Program-made: the position numbers and the translations under genes
The notes under the pieces: generated by a model
What the model saw: the letters and a program-made list of their open reading frames with translations, nothing else
What the model was told of the DNA's origin: nothing
The model's database searches: none
Source: an uncultured Clostridia bacterium
GTDB lineage: Bacteria; Bacillota; Clostridia; Oscillospirales; Ruminococcaceae
Assembly (NCBI GenBank): GCA_944388825.1
Contig: CALXKG010000244.1
Span: 1-20,613 of the forward strand
DNA length: 20,613 bases
Direction of reading: 5' to 3'
In this document: in pieces, positions 12,932 through 20,046 of the stretch
Layout: every line of letters starts with the position of its first letter
Numbering within the stretch: position 1 is the first letter of the stretch

Positions 12932-13651
12932 TTGGAATCGGGCGAACGGTTTAAGAAAGCGGTCATCGGCGGATTCGACAAGGCCGATGTGATGAACTAT
13001 TTTGAGAAGATGCAGAAGCGCCACCGGGAGGAGACCGCCGCCTTGAAGGCGGAGGCGGCCGCCCTCCGGCAGAGCGAGAGCGGGCTGCGGGACAAATGCG
13101 GCGACCAGGCGGATACGATCGCCGAGCTGAGCCGCGACCTGGAAAACCTCCGGGCCGGCCGGCAGGCGGCGGAGGAAGAGCTTTCCGCCCTGCGCAAGCG
13201 GGCGGAGGAGCTGCAGCACGAGCTCTCTTCCCAGAAGGCGCTGAACACCGAACTGCAGATGAAGAAAAATGTACTGGAAGAAAACCTCCGGGCCGAGACG
13301 GCAAAAAACGGCGTCCTTTCGGCCAAAGTGACCGATCTCTCCGACCGGCTGTCTGAGCGCAACGGCATCGAGATCGGCGACCTGCTGATCGAAGCAAAGG
13401 TCAGCGCCCGCCGGATCGTCGACCAGGCGAAGGCGGACGCCGCCGCCCTGCGGGAAGACCTGCGGCGGCAGTGCGGCGAGACGGAGGCCCATTTGGACGG
13501 CCTTGGCGCGCGGCTGGAAGAGGCCGAGGGGCATTTTCGCGCCCTGTCGGCGGAGGCCCTGCGCGCCTTTGACGAGGTGCGGGAAGAACTTTCCGGCATC
13601 CGGGGAAGCCTTTCCCCGCAGGAGCCGGGACAGGAGGAAGAAAAAGCATGA
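12932..13651 (+). CDS. DivIVA-like coiled-coil protein
   Basis: The 239-residue protein opens with FKKAVIGGFDKADVMNYFEKM (residues 7-27), which resembles the N-terminal membrane-curvature-binding motif of DivIVA/GpsB proteins. Residues about 28-150 are a continuous, charged, heptad-type coiled coil; a second helical stretch around 155-225 includes EAKVSARRIVDQAKADAAAL, also seen in DivIVA proteins. It probably acts at the cell pole or division site as a scaffold. The start is TTG at 12932, 11 nt after AAAGGA. Its stop overlaps the ATG of the MATE gene (ATGA). It is more divergent than classical DivIVA, so its exact cellular role is uncertain. Confidence 0.78.
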   Translation: MESGERFKKAVIGGFDKADVMNYFEKMQKRHREETAALKAEAAALRQSESGLRDKCGDQADTIAELSRDLENLRAGRQAAEEELSALRKRAEELQHELSSQKALNTELQMKKNVLEENLRAETAKNGVLSAKVTDLSDRLSERNGIEIGDLLIEAKVSARRIVDQAKADAAALREDLRRQCGETEAHLDGLGARLEEAEGHFRALSAEALRAFDEVREELSGIRGSLSPQEPGQEEEKA

Positions 13652-15030
13652 GACAGAAAAGCGCCCTGTGGGACAAAAAATTTTTACTGACCCTTGTGAC
13701 CCTGATGGTCCCGATGATCCTGCAAAACCTGCTGACCCTCGGCACCCAGATGATGGACTCGATCATGCTGGGGCAGCTGGGGCAAAACGAGCTGTCGGCT
13801 TCCTCGCTGGCCAATCAGCCCTTTTTTATCTTCAACCTTCTGATTTTCGGGATGGCCTCCGGTTCCAGCGTCTTAAACGCCCAGTTCTGGGGCAAGCGGG
13901 ACGTCCGCTCGATCAAGATCGTCATTTCGATCTGCCTGAAAGTCGCCTTTACCGTCAGTATCCTGCTGGCGGCGGCGGTCATGCTCTTCCCCCGGGCGGT
14001 GATGAGCATCTATACAAACGACGAAACCGTCATTGAACTGGGCGCGCAGTATCTGCAGGTGATCGGCTGGTGCTACATCTTCCATGGGATCGCCAGCACC
14101 CTTTTGACCGGCGTGCGCAGCGTCGGCATTGTCCGGGTGGCGGTCGTCGATTCGGTCTTTGCCCTGATCTGCAACACCACCTTAAACTATATCCTGATCT
14201 TCGGCAAGCTGGGCCTCCCGGCCCTCGGGGTGCGGGGCGCGGCGATCGCGACGGTCATCACCCGTATCGGCGAGGTGGCGATCGTGCTGACCTACCTGCT
14301 TCTGATCGACAAAAAGCTGGTTCTGCGCCCGCGGGACCTTGCGGCCTTTGACATGGGGCTGCTGAAAAATTATCTGAAGAACGGGCTGCCGGTCGCATTT
14401 AACGAAGTCTTCTGGTCGATCGGCGTGTCGGTGCAGTCGATGATCCTGGGGCGGCTGGGGGCGGCCGCCGTCTCGGCCAGCCAGATGTCCTCGATCGTCC
14501 AGCAGTTCGCGACCGTTTTTGTCTTTGGCGTAGCCAACGCCGCCGCGATCATCATCGGCAACGAGATCGGGGCCGGCAATATGAAAAAGGCGAAGGCGGA
14601 GATCCTCGCGTTCCGCTGGCTGGCGGTATGGGTCGGGCTGTTTGCCGCCGTGGTGATCCTGATCCTGTCGGGCCCGGTGGTCGGGTTCTACAACGTCCCG
14701 GACGAGACGAAGGAGCTGGCGCTTGATATGCTGCGGATGCTTTCGGTCATCGTCCTGTTTGTCTCCCAGACCGGCATCGGGGTCGTGGGGCTGCTCCGGG
14801 GCGGCGGCGACCCGCGGTTCGGGGTGTTCGTCGACCTGTGCGGGCTGTGGCTGTTCGCGGTGCCGGCGGCGCTGCTGGCGGCGTTTGTCTTTCATGCGCC
14901 GGTGCTGGTGGTCTACCTCTGTTCCAAGCTGGACGAACCGGTCAAGATGCTGATGCTCTTCTGGCGGATGCGCAACGACCGCTGGATCAAGGACGTCACC
15001 TCGATCGGCGCGCCGCAGCAGCTGCCGTAA
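13648..15030 (+). CDS. MATE-family multidrug efflux transporter
   Basis: This 460-residue membrane protein has about 12 helices in two similar halves, as in MATE (MOP superfamily) Na+- or H+-coupled antiporters. Typical stretches are LVPMILQNLLTLGTQMMDSIMLGQLG near the N-terminus and GVRGAAIATVITRIGEVAIV around residue 195; the second half repeats with NEVFWSIGVSVQSMILGRLG and AASQ-like SASQMSSIVQQF. The length is normal and the frame is intact. It starts at 13648, overlapping the DivIVA-like stop, with GGAGGAAG just upstream. It may expel cationic compounds or metabolites; the substrate is not visible. Endonuclease III follows after 12 bp. Confidence 0.94.
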   Translation: MRQKSALWDKKFLLTLVTLMVPMILQNLLTLGTQMMDSIMLGQLGQNELSASSLANQPFFIFNLLIFGMASGSSVLNAQFWGKRDVRSIKIVISICLKVAFTVSILLAAAVMLFPRAVMSIYTNDETVIELGAQYLQVIGWCYIFHGIASTLLTGVRSVGIVRVAVVDSVFALICNTTLNYILIFGKLGLPALGVRGAAIATVITRIGEVAIVLTYLLLIDKKLVLRPRDLAAFDMGLLKNYLKNGLPVAFNEVFWSIGVSVQSMILGRLGAAAVSASQMSSIVQQFATVFVFGVANAAAIIIGNEIGAGNMKKAKAEILAFRWLAVWVGLFAAVVILILSGPVVGFYNVPDETKELALDMLRMLSVIVLFVSQTGIGVVGLLRGGGDPRFGVFVDLCGLWLFAVPAALLAAFVFHAPVLVVYLCSKLDEPVKMLMLFWRMRNDRWIKDVTSIGAPQQLP

Positions 15031-15042
15031 GGGGGTGACGGC

Positions 15043-15693
15043 ATGATCGAACCGCTGGAAAAGCGGCGGGAGCAGGCGCTGCGGGCTGTAGAAGCGCTGG
15101 AAGCCAGATACCCGGACGCCGTCTGTTCCCTTACCTATGAAAAGCCGTACGAGCTTTTGATCTCCACCCGCCTTTCGGCCCAATGCACCGACAAGCGGGT
15201 CAACGAGGTGACAAAGGTGCTCTATTCCCGTTTCCCGACCCTTTTGGCGCTGGCGGAAGCGCCGGTTGCGGAAATCGAGGAGATCATCCGCCCCTGCGGC
15301 CTTTTCCACACCAAGGCCCGGGACATCAGCGCCCTCTCCCGGCAGCTGATCGCGAAATGGGGCGGACAGCTGCCCGATACGATGGAGGGGCTCACCTCCC
15401 TGCCCGGCATCGGACGCAAGACCGCAAACCTCATTCTGGGGGACGTTTTCCACAAGCCCTGCATCGTCGCCGATACCCACTGCATCCGCATCTGCGGGCG
15501 GCTGGGGCTGTCGGAGGGGAAGGACCCCTACAAGGTGGAGATGCAGCTTCGCGCGGTCGTGCCGCCGGAAAAGGGCGGGGATTTCTGCCACCGGCTCGTC
15601 CACTTCGGGCGGGAGATCTGCGTCGCCCGCAAGCCCCGCTGCGGCGGCTGCGAGATGGCTTCCTTCTGCCCGTCCTGCGCGGCGGAAAAATAA
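15043..15693 (+). CDS. nth: Endonuclease III (DNA glycosylase/AP lyase)
   Basis: The 216-residue enzyme removes oxidised pyrimidines and cuts the DNA at abasic sites in base-excision repair. The helix-hairpin-helix LPGIGRKTANLIL (120-132) includes the catalytic lysine Lys126; the catalytic aspartate is Asp144 in VADTH. A C-terminal Cys-X6-Cys-X2-Cys-X5-Cys array (193, 200, 203, 209) binds the 4Fe-4S cluster. Length and order are as in other Nth proteins. The ATG at 15043 has AAGGGGGTG upstream. It is the last gene of the unit begun at 12932; no clear terminator is visible before the yajC promoter. Confidence 0.96.
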   Translation: MIEPLEKRREQALRAVEALEARYPDAVCSLTYEKPYELLISTRLSAQCTDKRVNEVTKVLYSRFPTLLALAEAPVAEIEEIIRPCGLFHTKARDISALSRQLIAKWGGQLPDTMEGLTSLPGIGRKTANLILGDVFHKPCIVADTHCIRICGRLGLSEGKDPYKVEMQLRAVVPPEKGGDFCHRLVHFGREICVARKPRCGGCEMASFCPSCAAEK

Positions 15694-15708
15694 TTTTCCT
15701 TTTCCCCC

Positions 15709-15737
15709 TTGCGCCCAGGGCCAATTTTCGGTATAAT
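15709..15737 (+). promoter_or_regulatory. Promoter of the yajC-SCIFF operon
   Basis: TTGCGC (15709-15714) and TATAAT (15732-15737) are separated by 17 bp. The expected start near 15744 gives a leader of about 47 nt before the yajC ATG. Confidence 0.75.
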
Positions 15738-15790
15738 AGAAGCGGTATGGGCGGAAGCTGCCCTAAAATAAATCTCTGGAGGAACACCCA

Positions 15791-16120
15791 ATGAACCCTG
15801 TTGCCCTTATGACGGGCGCCGCGGCGACCGAGTCGGCCGGCGTCCTTTCGATCCTTATCAGCATGGCGCCGCTGGTGCTGGTCATCGTCCTGATGTACTT
15901 CATCCTGATCCGGCCCCAGAAGAAAAAGGAAAAAGAAGTCGCCAAAATGCGCAATAACCTGCAGGTCGGCGATGAGATCGTCACCGCCGGCGGCATTGTC
16001 GGCCGGGTCGTCTCGCTCCGGGAGGACACCCTCCTGATCGAGACCGGTTCCAACAACACCAAGATCCGCATCAAGCGGTGGGCTGTCTCGTCCTGCGAGA
16101 CCATCCACGACGACGTGTAA
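15791..16120 (+). CDS. yajC: YajC, accessory subunit of the Sec translocase
   Basis: The 109-residue protein has one membrane helix (about 18-41, with LVLVIVLMYFILIRPQKKK) followed by the cytoplasmic YajC domain, whose core LQVGDEIVTAGGIVGRVVS is near-identical to the family consensus. YajC associates with SecDF and SecYEG. The ATG at 15791 has TGGAGGA 7 nt upstream. In Clostridia this gene is often followed by a small TIGR04086-type protein and the SCIFF genes, as here. The C-terminus is a little longer than the minimal domain, ending SSCETIHDDV. Confidence 0.95.
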   Translation: MNPVALMTGAAATESAGVLSILISMAPLVLVIVLMYFILIRPQKKKEKEVAKMRNNLQVGDEIVTAGGIVGRVVSLREDTLLIETGSNNTKIRIKRWAVSSCETIHDDV

Positions 16121-16189
16121 AAGCCCGTATACTTTCCCCTCTTCCCGCATAGCCTTTACCACGGATTTTCCGGGAAGGGGGTGCGGGGT

Positions 16190-16627
16190 ATGGAAAAAAG
16201 CCGGACAGATGGGCTGAAGGGCCTTATTTTCCCTTTGGCCGCCGGCTGGGCCGGCGGGATGGCGGCGGCGGCTGTTTTGATGCTGCTGTGCGCGCTGGCC
16301 GCGCCGGCGCTGGGGCTGTCGGAAGGCGGGTTTGACCTGCTGGTCTGGCTGCCGGCCGTCCTTGGCGGATTTGCCGCCGGGGGATTTGCCGCCGGTTTTG
16401 CGCCGGAATGGAAGCTGCCCTGCGGGGCGGCGTCCGCCCTGCTGGTCTGGGCGGTTGTGCTGCTTTTGCAGCGGGAATACGGCGCCGGCGAGCTTGTCCG
16501 CGGTGGGGCGATCCTGCTGGCCGGGCTTATGGGCGCCGCCGCCTTTTCGGGCGGAAAACGGAAATTCAAGCCGGGAAAGGGCCGTCCGGGGATGCGGAGA
16601 GCGCGCCGCCGGAAAGGGCCGTTCTGA
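16190..16627 (+). CDS. Small four-helix membrane protein, TIGR04086-like
   Basis: This 145-residue protein has four predicted membrane segments (about 11-38, 48-73, 78-95 and 102-120) rich in Ala, Gly and Leu, then a basic tail (about 121-145). Length, helix pattern and position between yajC and the SCIFF genes fit the TIGR04086 family of Clostridia, a group of unknown function. I chose the ATG at 16190 since AAGGGGG lies 8 nt upstream; a GTG three codons earlier overlaps that site. Its co-occurrence with SCIFF suggests a link to peptide handling, but no reaction can be inferred. The assignment relies more on context than on sequence. Confidence 0.7.
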   Translation: MEKSRTDGLKGLIFPLAAGWAGGMAAAAVLMLLCALAAPALGLSEGGFDLLVWLPAVLGGFAAGGFAAGFAPEWKLPCGAASALLVWAVVLLLQREYGAGELVRGGAILLAGLMGAAAFSGGKRKFKPGKGRPGMRRARRRKGPF

Positions 16628-16675
16628 CGCGGCGGGGGAACCCGTCCGCAATATCATAGCAAAGGAGCGTTTCGT

Positions 16676-16822
16676 ATGAAACACATTCAGTCCCTCAACA
16701 AAGCGAACCTCAAAGAGTCTGCCGCGAAGGGCGGCTGCGGCGAGTGCCAGGCTTCCTGCCAGTCTGCCTGCAAGACCTCCTGCACCGTCGCGAACCAGAA
16801 GTGCGAGCACGCGGATAAATAA
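16676..16822 (+). CDS. scfA: SCIFF (six-cysteine) RiPP precursor peptide
   Basis: This 48-residue peptide starts MKHIQSLNKANLKES and then holds six cysteines at 21, 24, 28, 32, 36 and 43 in the nearly invariant core CGECQASCQSACKTSC. That is the signature of SCIFF ('six cysteines in forty-five residues'), a ranthipeptide precursor found across Clostridia. The maturase encoded next forms thioether links from Cys sulfur to Thr or other residues; in studied cases the first link involves the Thr-Ser-Cys region. The ATG has AAAGGAG 8 nt upstream, a strong site fitting high expression. A hairpin (16845-16867) separates it from the maturase gene. The five residues EHADK after the last cysteine make it slightly longer than most. 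Confidence 0.96.
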   Translation: MKHIQSLNKANLKESAAKGGCGECQASCQSACKTSCTVANQKCEHADK

Positions 16823-16844
16823 TTTCCGCTTTGGCGCATAAGGT

Positions 16845-16867
16845 AGCCCCGCTGTAACGGCGGGGCT
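16845..16867 (+). terminator. Hairpin between scfA and scfB (partial terminator)
   Basis: AGCCCCGC and GCGGGGCT form an 8-bp stem 22 nt after the scfA stop, followed by TTCGCTTGTCT rather than a full T-tract. It may let only part of the transcription through or protect the scfA message, so the peptide would be made in excess over the enzyme. Confidence 0.6.
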
Positions 16868-16966
16868 TTCGCTTGTCTGTAAACCCTTGTGGTTTTTCCC
16901 ATATTTCTCCGTTTGGAAGGTTTTAAAGCGTCTATTTTGGAAGGTAAAGCAAAAAGGAGTTGCAAC

Positions 16967-18385
16967 ATGATCCATAAGTATTACTTAAACGGCTTTTACA
17001 TCGTCCTCGATGTCCACAGCGGCAGCGTTTCGGTCGTCGACGAGGCGGCCTACAGGCTGCTGGACTATATCGTCCCGCCGATGGCGGAAACCTGCCCGGA
17101 AGCGGCCCTCGCCGCCCTGGAAGGGGAGTTTAAGCGGGAAGACCTCATCGAGACCTACGGCGAGCTGTATCAGATGTACAAAGACGGCCTCCTCTTTTCG
17201 GAGGACGATTACGCCCGGTTCGCCGATCAGATGGTCTCCTCCCCGGTCAAGGCGATGTGTCTGCTGGTCGCCCAGGACTGCCAGCTGAGATGCAAATACT
17301 GCTTCGCCTGCACCGGCGACTACGGCGGGCACCGGGCGATGATGAGCCTGGAAACGGCCAAAAAGGCGATCGACTTCCTGATCGAGAAGTCGGGGCCCCG
17401 CCGCAACTTGAACCTCGACTTTTTCGGCGGCGAGCCGCTGATGAACTGGAAGGTCGTCCAGGATACCGTCGCCTACGCCAGGGAGCAGGAGAAGCTGCAC
17501 GACAAGCATTTCCTCTTCACCGTCACCACCAACGGCGTCCAGCTGACCGACGATAAGATCGCGTATATGAACAAGGAGATGCACAACGTCGTCCTCTCCC
17601 TCGACGGCCGGAAGGAAGTCAACGACTACTTCCGCGTTCGGGCGGACGGCAGCGGTTCCTACGACTCGATCGTCCCCAAGTTCCAGAAGTTCGCAAAGCT
17701 CCGCGGCGACAAGGAATATTATGTCCGCGGCACCTTTACGAAGAAGAACCTTGACTTTGGAAACGACGTCCTCCACTACTACGACGACCTCGGTTTCGAC
17801 CAGATCTCGATGGAGCCGGTCGTCACCGACCCCGCCAACGATTACGCGCTGACCGAGGCGGATATTCCCGCCGTCAATGCCGAGTACGAGCGGCTGGCCA
17901 AAAAGATCATCGAATACCGCAAGGCGGGGAAATTCTTCAACTACTTCCACTTCATGATCGACCTTGACCAGGGTCCCTGCGCGATCAAGCGGCTGCGGGG
18001 CTGCGGCTGCGGCAACGAGTATGTCGCGGTGTCGGCCGACGGGGATGTCTACCCCTGCCATCAGTTTGTCGGCAAGGAAGAATGGAAGATGGGCTCGGTC
18101 TATACCCCCGAGACCTTTGACCTGGAGAAGAAGGCTTATTTTGCCCGGGCCAACGTCTACGCGAAGGAAGGGTGCAAGGACTGCTGGGCGAAATTCTACT
18201 GCTCCGGCGGCTGCAACGCCAACAACCTGGAGTATGCCGGGGACGTCTTAAAGCCCTATCCGATCAGCTGCGAGTTTGAAAAGAAGCGGCTGGAATGCGC
18301 GATCATGATCAAGGCGGCGCTGGCGGCCGAGGGGATCGACGACGGCGGCGCGGCGGACGGCTGCGGCGATTGTGGCGACTGCTGA
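16967..18385 (+). CDS. scfB: SCIFF peptide maturase, radical SAM/SPASM thioether-forming enzyme
   Basis: The 472-residue enzyme cross-links the SCIFF precursor. The N-terminal part (about 1-95) is the RiPP recognition region with the family opening MIHKYYLNGFYIVLDVHSGS. The radical SAM cluster is C105-QLR-C109-KY-C112, and LDFFGGEPLMNW follows in the S-adenosylmethionine barrel. The SPASM domain supplies cysteines at 338, 346, 348, 364, 403, 406, 412 and 416 for two auxiliary 4Fe-4S clusters. A Cys-rich end, GCGDCGDC, completes it. The ATG at 16967 follows AAGGAG by 7 nt; 26 upstream in-frame codons have no family match. CteB of Clostridium thermocellum is the characterised relative. No export or protease gene is visible here. 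Confidence 0.96.
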   Translation: MIHKYYLNGFYIVLDVHSGSVSVVDEAAYRLLDYIVPPMAETCPEAALAALEGEFKREDLIETYGELYQMYKDGLLFSEDDYARFADQMVSSPVKAMCLLVAQDCQLRCKYCFACTGDYGGHRAMMSLETAKKAIDFLIEKSGPRRNLNLDFFGGEPLMNWKVVQDTVAYAREQEKLHDKHFLFTVTTNGVQLTDDKIAYMNKEMHNVVLSLDGRKEVNDYFRVRADGSGSYDSIVPKFQKFAKLRGDKEYYVRGTFTKKNLDFGNDVLHYYDDLGFDQISMEPVVTDPANDYALTEADIPAVNAEYERLAKKIIEYRKAGKFFNYFHFMIDLDQGPCAIKRLRGCGCGNEYVAVSADGDVYPCHQFVGKEEWKMGSVYTPETFDLEKKAYFARANVYAKEGCKDCWAKFYCSGGCNANNLEYAGDVLKPYPISCEFEKKRLECAIMIKAALAAEGIDDGGAADGCGDCGDC

Positions 18386-18428
18386 TTGCCTCGCGGCAAA
18401 GGTAGTGCTGTTTGAGAAGATAACTTAA

Positions 18429-18644
18429 GAATATGAGCTTTCCGGGCGTCTAATCCACGCTTCGAAGACCGGCCTTCCACGGCCGGTCATATGCGGGTGG
18501 GGCGGACACCTCACGCCGCGTCGGACATGGGATTGTCAAGGGGCTTTGCTCCTTGACCGGATTCCAAAGGCAGAGCCTTTGGTCCATCAAAGTGAAACTT
18601 TGTCGCTGCCGTAAGGGCAGCGAAACCAATGTCAAATCGTTATG
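18429..18644 (+). repeat. 216-bp hairpin-rich dispersed repeat, copy 2
   Basis: This is the second copy of the block at 9911-10126, same orientation, 9 differences, no gaps. All five hairpins are kept; differences fall mostly in loops or unpaired positions, for example CCAAAGGC-AGA-GCCTTTGG against AGC in copy 1, and GTAAG against TTAAG in the last loop. It starts 43 bp after the scfB stop and precedes a terminator at 18655, the same 3'-UTR setting as copy 1. It encodes no protein. Confidence 0.92.
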
Positions 18645-18654
18645 CGTAAAAATT

Positions 18655-18684
18655 AAAGCCCGTCCCCACCCCGGACGGGCTTTT
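18655..18684 (+). terminator. Rho-independent terminator of the yajC-SCIFF operon
   Basis: AAAGCCCGTCC and GGACGGGCTTT form an 11-bp perfect stem with a 7-nt loop and end in TTTT. It lies ten bases after repeat copy 2 and overlaps closely with the next promoter. Confidence 0.88.
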
Positions 18685-18687
18685 CCC

Positions 18688-18716
18688 TTGACATCTTCCG
18701 CCGGAAGGTGTACACT
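18688..18716 (+). promoter_or_regulatory. Promoter of the SdpR/SdpI operon
   Basis: TTGACA (18688-18693) and TACACT (18711-18716) are separated by 17 bp, just after the preceding terminator and 45 bp before the ATG at 18761. Confidence 0.8.
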
Positions 18717-18718
18717 TA

Positions 18719-18738
18719 ATTTAGAAAAACGTCTAAAT
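18719..18738 (+). promoter_or_regulatory. Candidate operator of the ArsR/SdpR-type repressor
   Basis: ATTTAGA-N6-TCTAAAT is a perfect 7-bp inverted repeat placed 2 bp after the -10 box. Size and location fit an ArsR-family dimer that represses its own operon. Binding is inferred. Confidence 0.72.
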
Positions 18739-18760
18739 ATCAGGCAGGGAGGTGGTCAGG

Positions 18761-19030
18761 ATGCCGGACGTATTCCGCGCGCTGGCGGACCCGACAAGAA
18801 GGGAGATCCTGCGGCTTCTGGGAGAGGGGGATAAGACGGCGGGGGAGATCGCCGAGCAGTTCGACATGACCTTCCCCTCGGTCTCCCACCATCTGGCGGT
18901 GCTGAAAAAGGCCGGGCTTATCACCGACGAGCGGGAGGGGCAGTATATCCGCTACCATTTGGACGCCACCGTCGTCGAGGACCTGATTGCGCGGCTGTAT
19001 GGCTGGATCAACCCCGGTAGGGGGGGTTAA
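18761..19030 (+). CDS. ArsR-family autorepressor, SdpR-like
   Basis: The 89-residue protein is a compact ArsR winged helix: VFRALADPTRREILRLL (4-20), the helix-turn-helix AGEIAEQFDMTFPSVSHHLAVLKKAGLI (about 28-55) and the wing REGQYIRYHLD. It has no cysteine-based metal site, which agrees with SdpR-type regulators that respond to a membrane partner instead of a metal. In Bacillus subtilis SdpR is held at the membrane by SdpI when SdpC toxin is present, which turns on sdpRI. The ATG at 18761 has GGGAGG 8 nt upstream; a GTG three codons earlier overlaps that site. The SdpI-like gene follows after 16 bp. Confidence 0.9.
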   Translation: MPDVFRALADPTRREILRLLGEGDKTAGEIAEQFDMTFPSVSHHLAVLKKAGLITDEREGQYIRYHLDATVVEDLIARLYGWINPGRGG

Positions 19031-19046
19031 CCTGGGAGGGATTTTT

Positions 19047-19685
19047 ATGGGAAAACGCTTTGTCATCGGTCTTTTGGCCGTCTGCCTGCTTTCGTTCTGC
19101 ATCCAGCTGGCCCTTTACCCGTCCCTGCCCGAGACGGTTCCCATCCACTGGAACGCCGAAGGCGAGATCGACGGCTGGGCGGGGAAGTGGGCGGCGCTGG
19201 CGATGGGGGCTTTGCCCTTTGGGCTGACCCTCCTGCTGGCCGCGGTGCCCAGGCTGGACCCCCGGGCGGAAAGCTACCGGAAGCACCGGAAGGTGTATAA
19301 TCTTCTGTCGGCCGGGTTTGTCCTTTTTTTCATCGGGGTAGCCTGGGTGGTGATGCTCTCCGCCCTGGATTTTAACCTGCCGGCTGCGGGGCTCCTTTCG
19401 GCGGGGATGGGGGTGCTCTTTATCCTGCTCGGCAACTTTATGCCCCGCATCCGCCCCAACTACACCTTTGGCATCCGGCTGCCCTGGACGCTTGCCAACG
19501 AGACGGTCTGGTATAAGACCCATCGGGTGGGCGGGTACGGCTTTATCGCGGTGGGGATCATCTTCGGCGTATCCGGCTTTTTCGGCGCCGCCGGCGCGGC
19601 GGTCGGGTTCGGGGCGCTGATGGCGATGGTCGCCGCGGTGTCGGTGTACGCGTGGGCGGCGTATAAGAAAGAGTCGAAAAAATAA
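19047..19685 (+). CDS. SdpI-like membrane immunity/signalling protein (DUF1648-SdpI)
   Basis: This 212-residue membrane protein has six predicted helices. Its first part, LPETVPIHWNAEGEIDGW (about 27-44), is the DUF1648 motif; the second part has MPRIRPNYTFGIRLPWTLA and TVWYKTHRVGG (about 132-170), the SdpI core. In B. subtilis SdpI gives immunity to SdpC and recruits SdpR. The ATG at 19047 has GGGAGG 7 nt upstream. No sdpABC-like toxin genes are present in the window, so it may defend against toxins of other cells or sense a different signal. A bidirectional terminator follows. Confidence 0.9.
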   Translation: MGKRFVIGLLAVCLLSFCIQLALYPSLPETVPIHWNAEGEIDGWAGKWAALAMGALPFGLTLLLAAVPRLDPRAESYRKHRKVYNLLSAGFVLFFIGVAWVVMLSALDFNLPAAGLLSAGMGVLFILLGNFMPRIRPNYTFGIRLPWTLANETVWYKTHRVGGYGFIAVGIIFGVSGFFGAAGAAVGFGALMAMVAAVSVYAWAAYKKESKK

Positions 19686-19688
19686 AAA

Positions 19689-19724
19689 TCAAAACCGGCC
19701 CTGTTTAATAAGAGCCGGTTTTGA
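19689..19724. terminator. Bidirectional terminator between SdpI-like and antitoxin genes
   Basis: TCAAAACCGGC and GCCGGTTTTGA form an 11-bp perfect stem with a 14-nt loop. Runs of A and T on both sides allow it to end both the plus-strand sdpI transcript and the minus-strand toxin-antitoxin transcript, whose last gene stops at 19729. Confidence 0.85.
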
Positions 19725-19728
19725 CATT

Positions 19729-20043
19729 TTATCGCGTTACCAGATGGTTAATAAGCGAATGGTCATTTTCTAAAAGATACAGCAGTCTTTGCGCCGCCCC
19801 AGAAGGGGTATTCTTCCCAGCTTCCCATGCTTCGACTGTTCGGGGGGAAACGCCGAGAGCAAATGCCAGACCTTTTTGCGATAGATTCAGCGCTTTTCGC
19901 GCCCTGGCAATATCGTCTGCTTTATAGGTGGGTATGGGACTTTTGAGTACGACTGTGCGGCAGCGGGATTTGTCTCCTTTTTTGAAGGCGACGGCATCCT
20001 CAAGGCTGGCTTTTAACGCTTCAAAATATTGCATTTCAGCCAT
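19729..20043 (-). CDS. HigA-like helix-turn-helix antitoxin
   Basis: The 104-residue protein has an N-terminal ~40-residue segment (DAVAFKKGDKSRCR) likely to contact the toxin, and a C-terminal HTH (about 43-95) with ARARKALNLSQKGLAFALGVSPRTVEAWEAGKNTPSG. This form is typical of antitoxins of the HigA/RelB-like XRE type paired with HigB2-like toxins. It should neutralise the toxin and, with it, repress the shared promoter (20401-20429). The ATG at 20043 has AGGAGG 8 nt upstream; only 3 bp separate it from the toxin gene. The module is AT-richer than its neighbours, which hints at horizontal gain. Confidence 0.88.
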   Translation of the reverse strand: MAEMQYFEALKASLEDAVAFKKGDKSRCRTVVLKSPIPTYKADDIARARKALNLSQKGLAFALGVSPRTVEAWEAGKNTPSGAAQRLLYLLENDHSLINHLVTR

Positions 20044-20046
20044 CGT

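Noticed and set aside
14182..15603. A 473-codon minus-strand open frame opposite the MATE and nth genes
   Set aside because: Its composition is that of a shadow frame (His, Gln, Asp, Arg), and it spans two well-supported genes on the other strand.
9911..18644. The two 216-bp repeats as ends of a composite transposon
   Set aside because: They flank ordinary chromosomal genes (nth, yajC, divIVA-like), there is no transposase between them and no target duplication.
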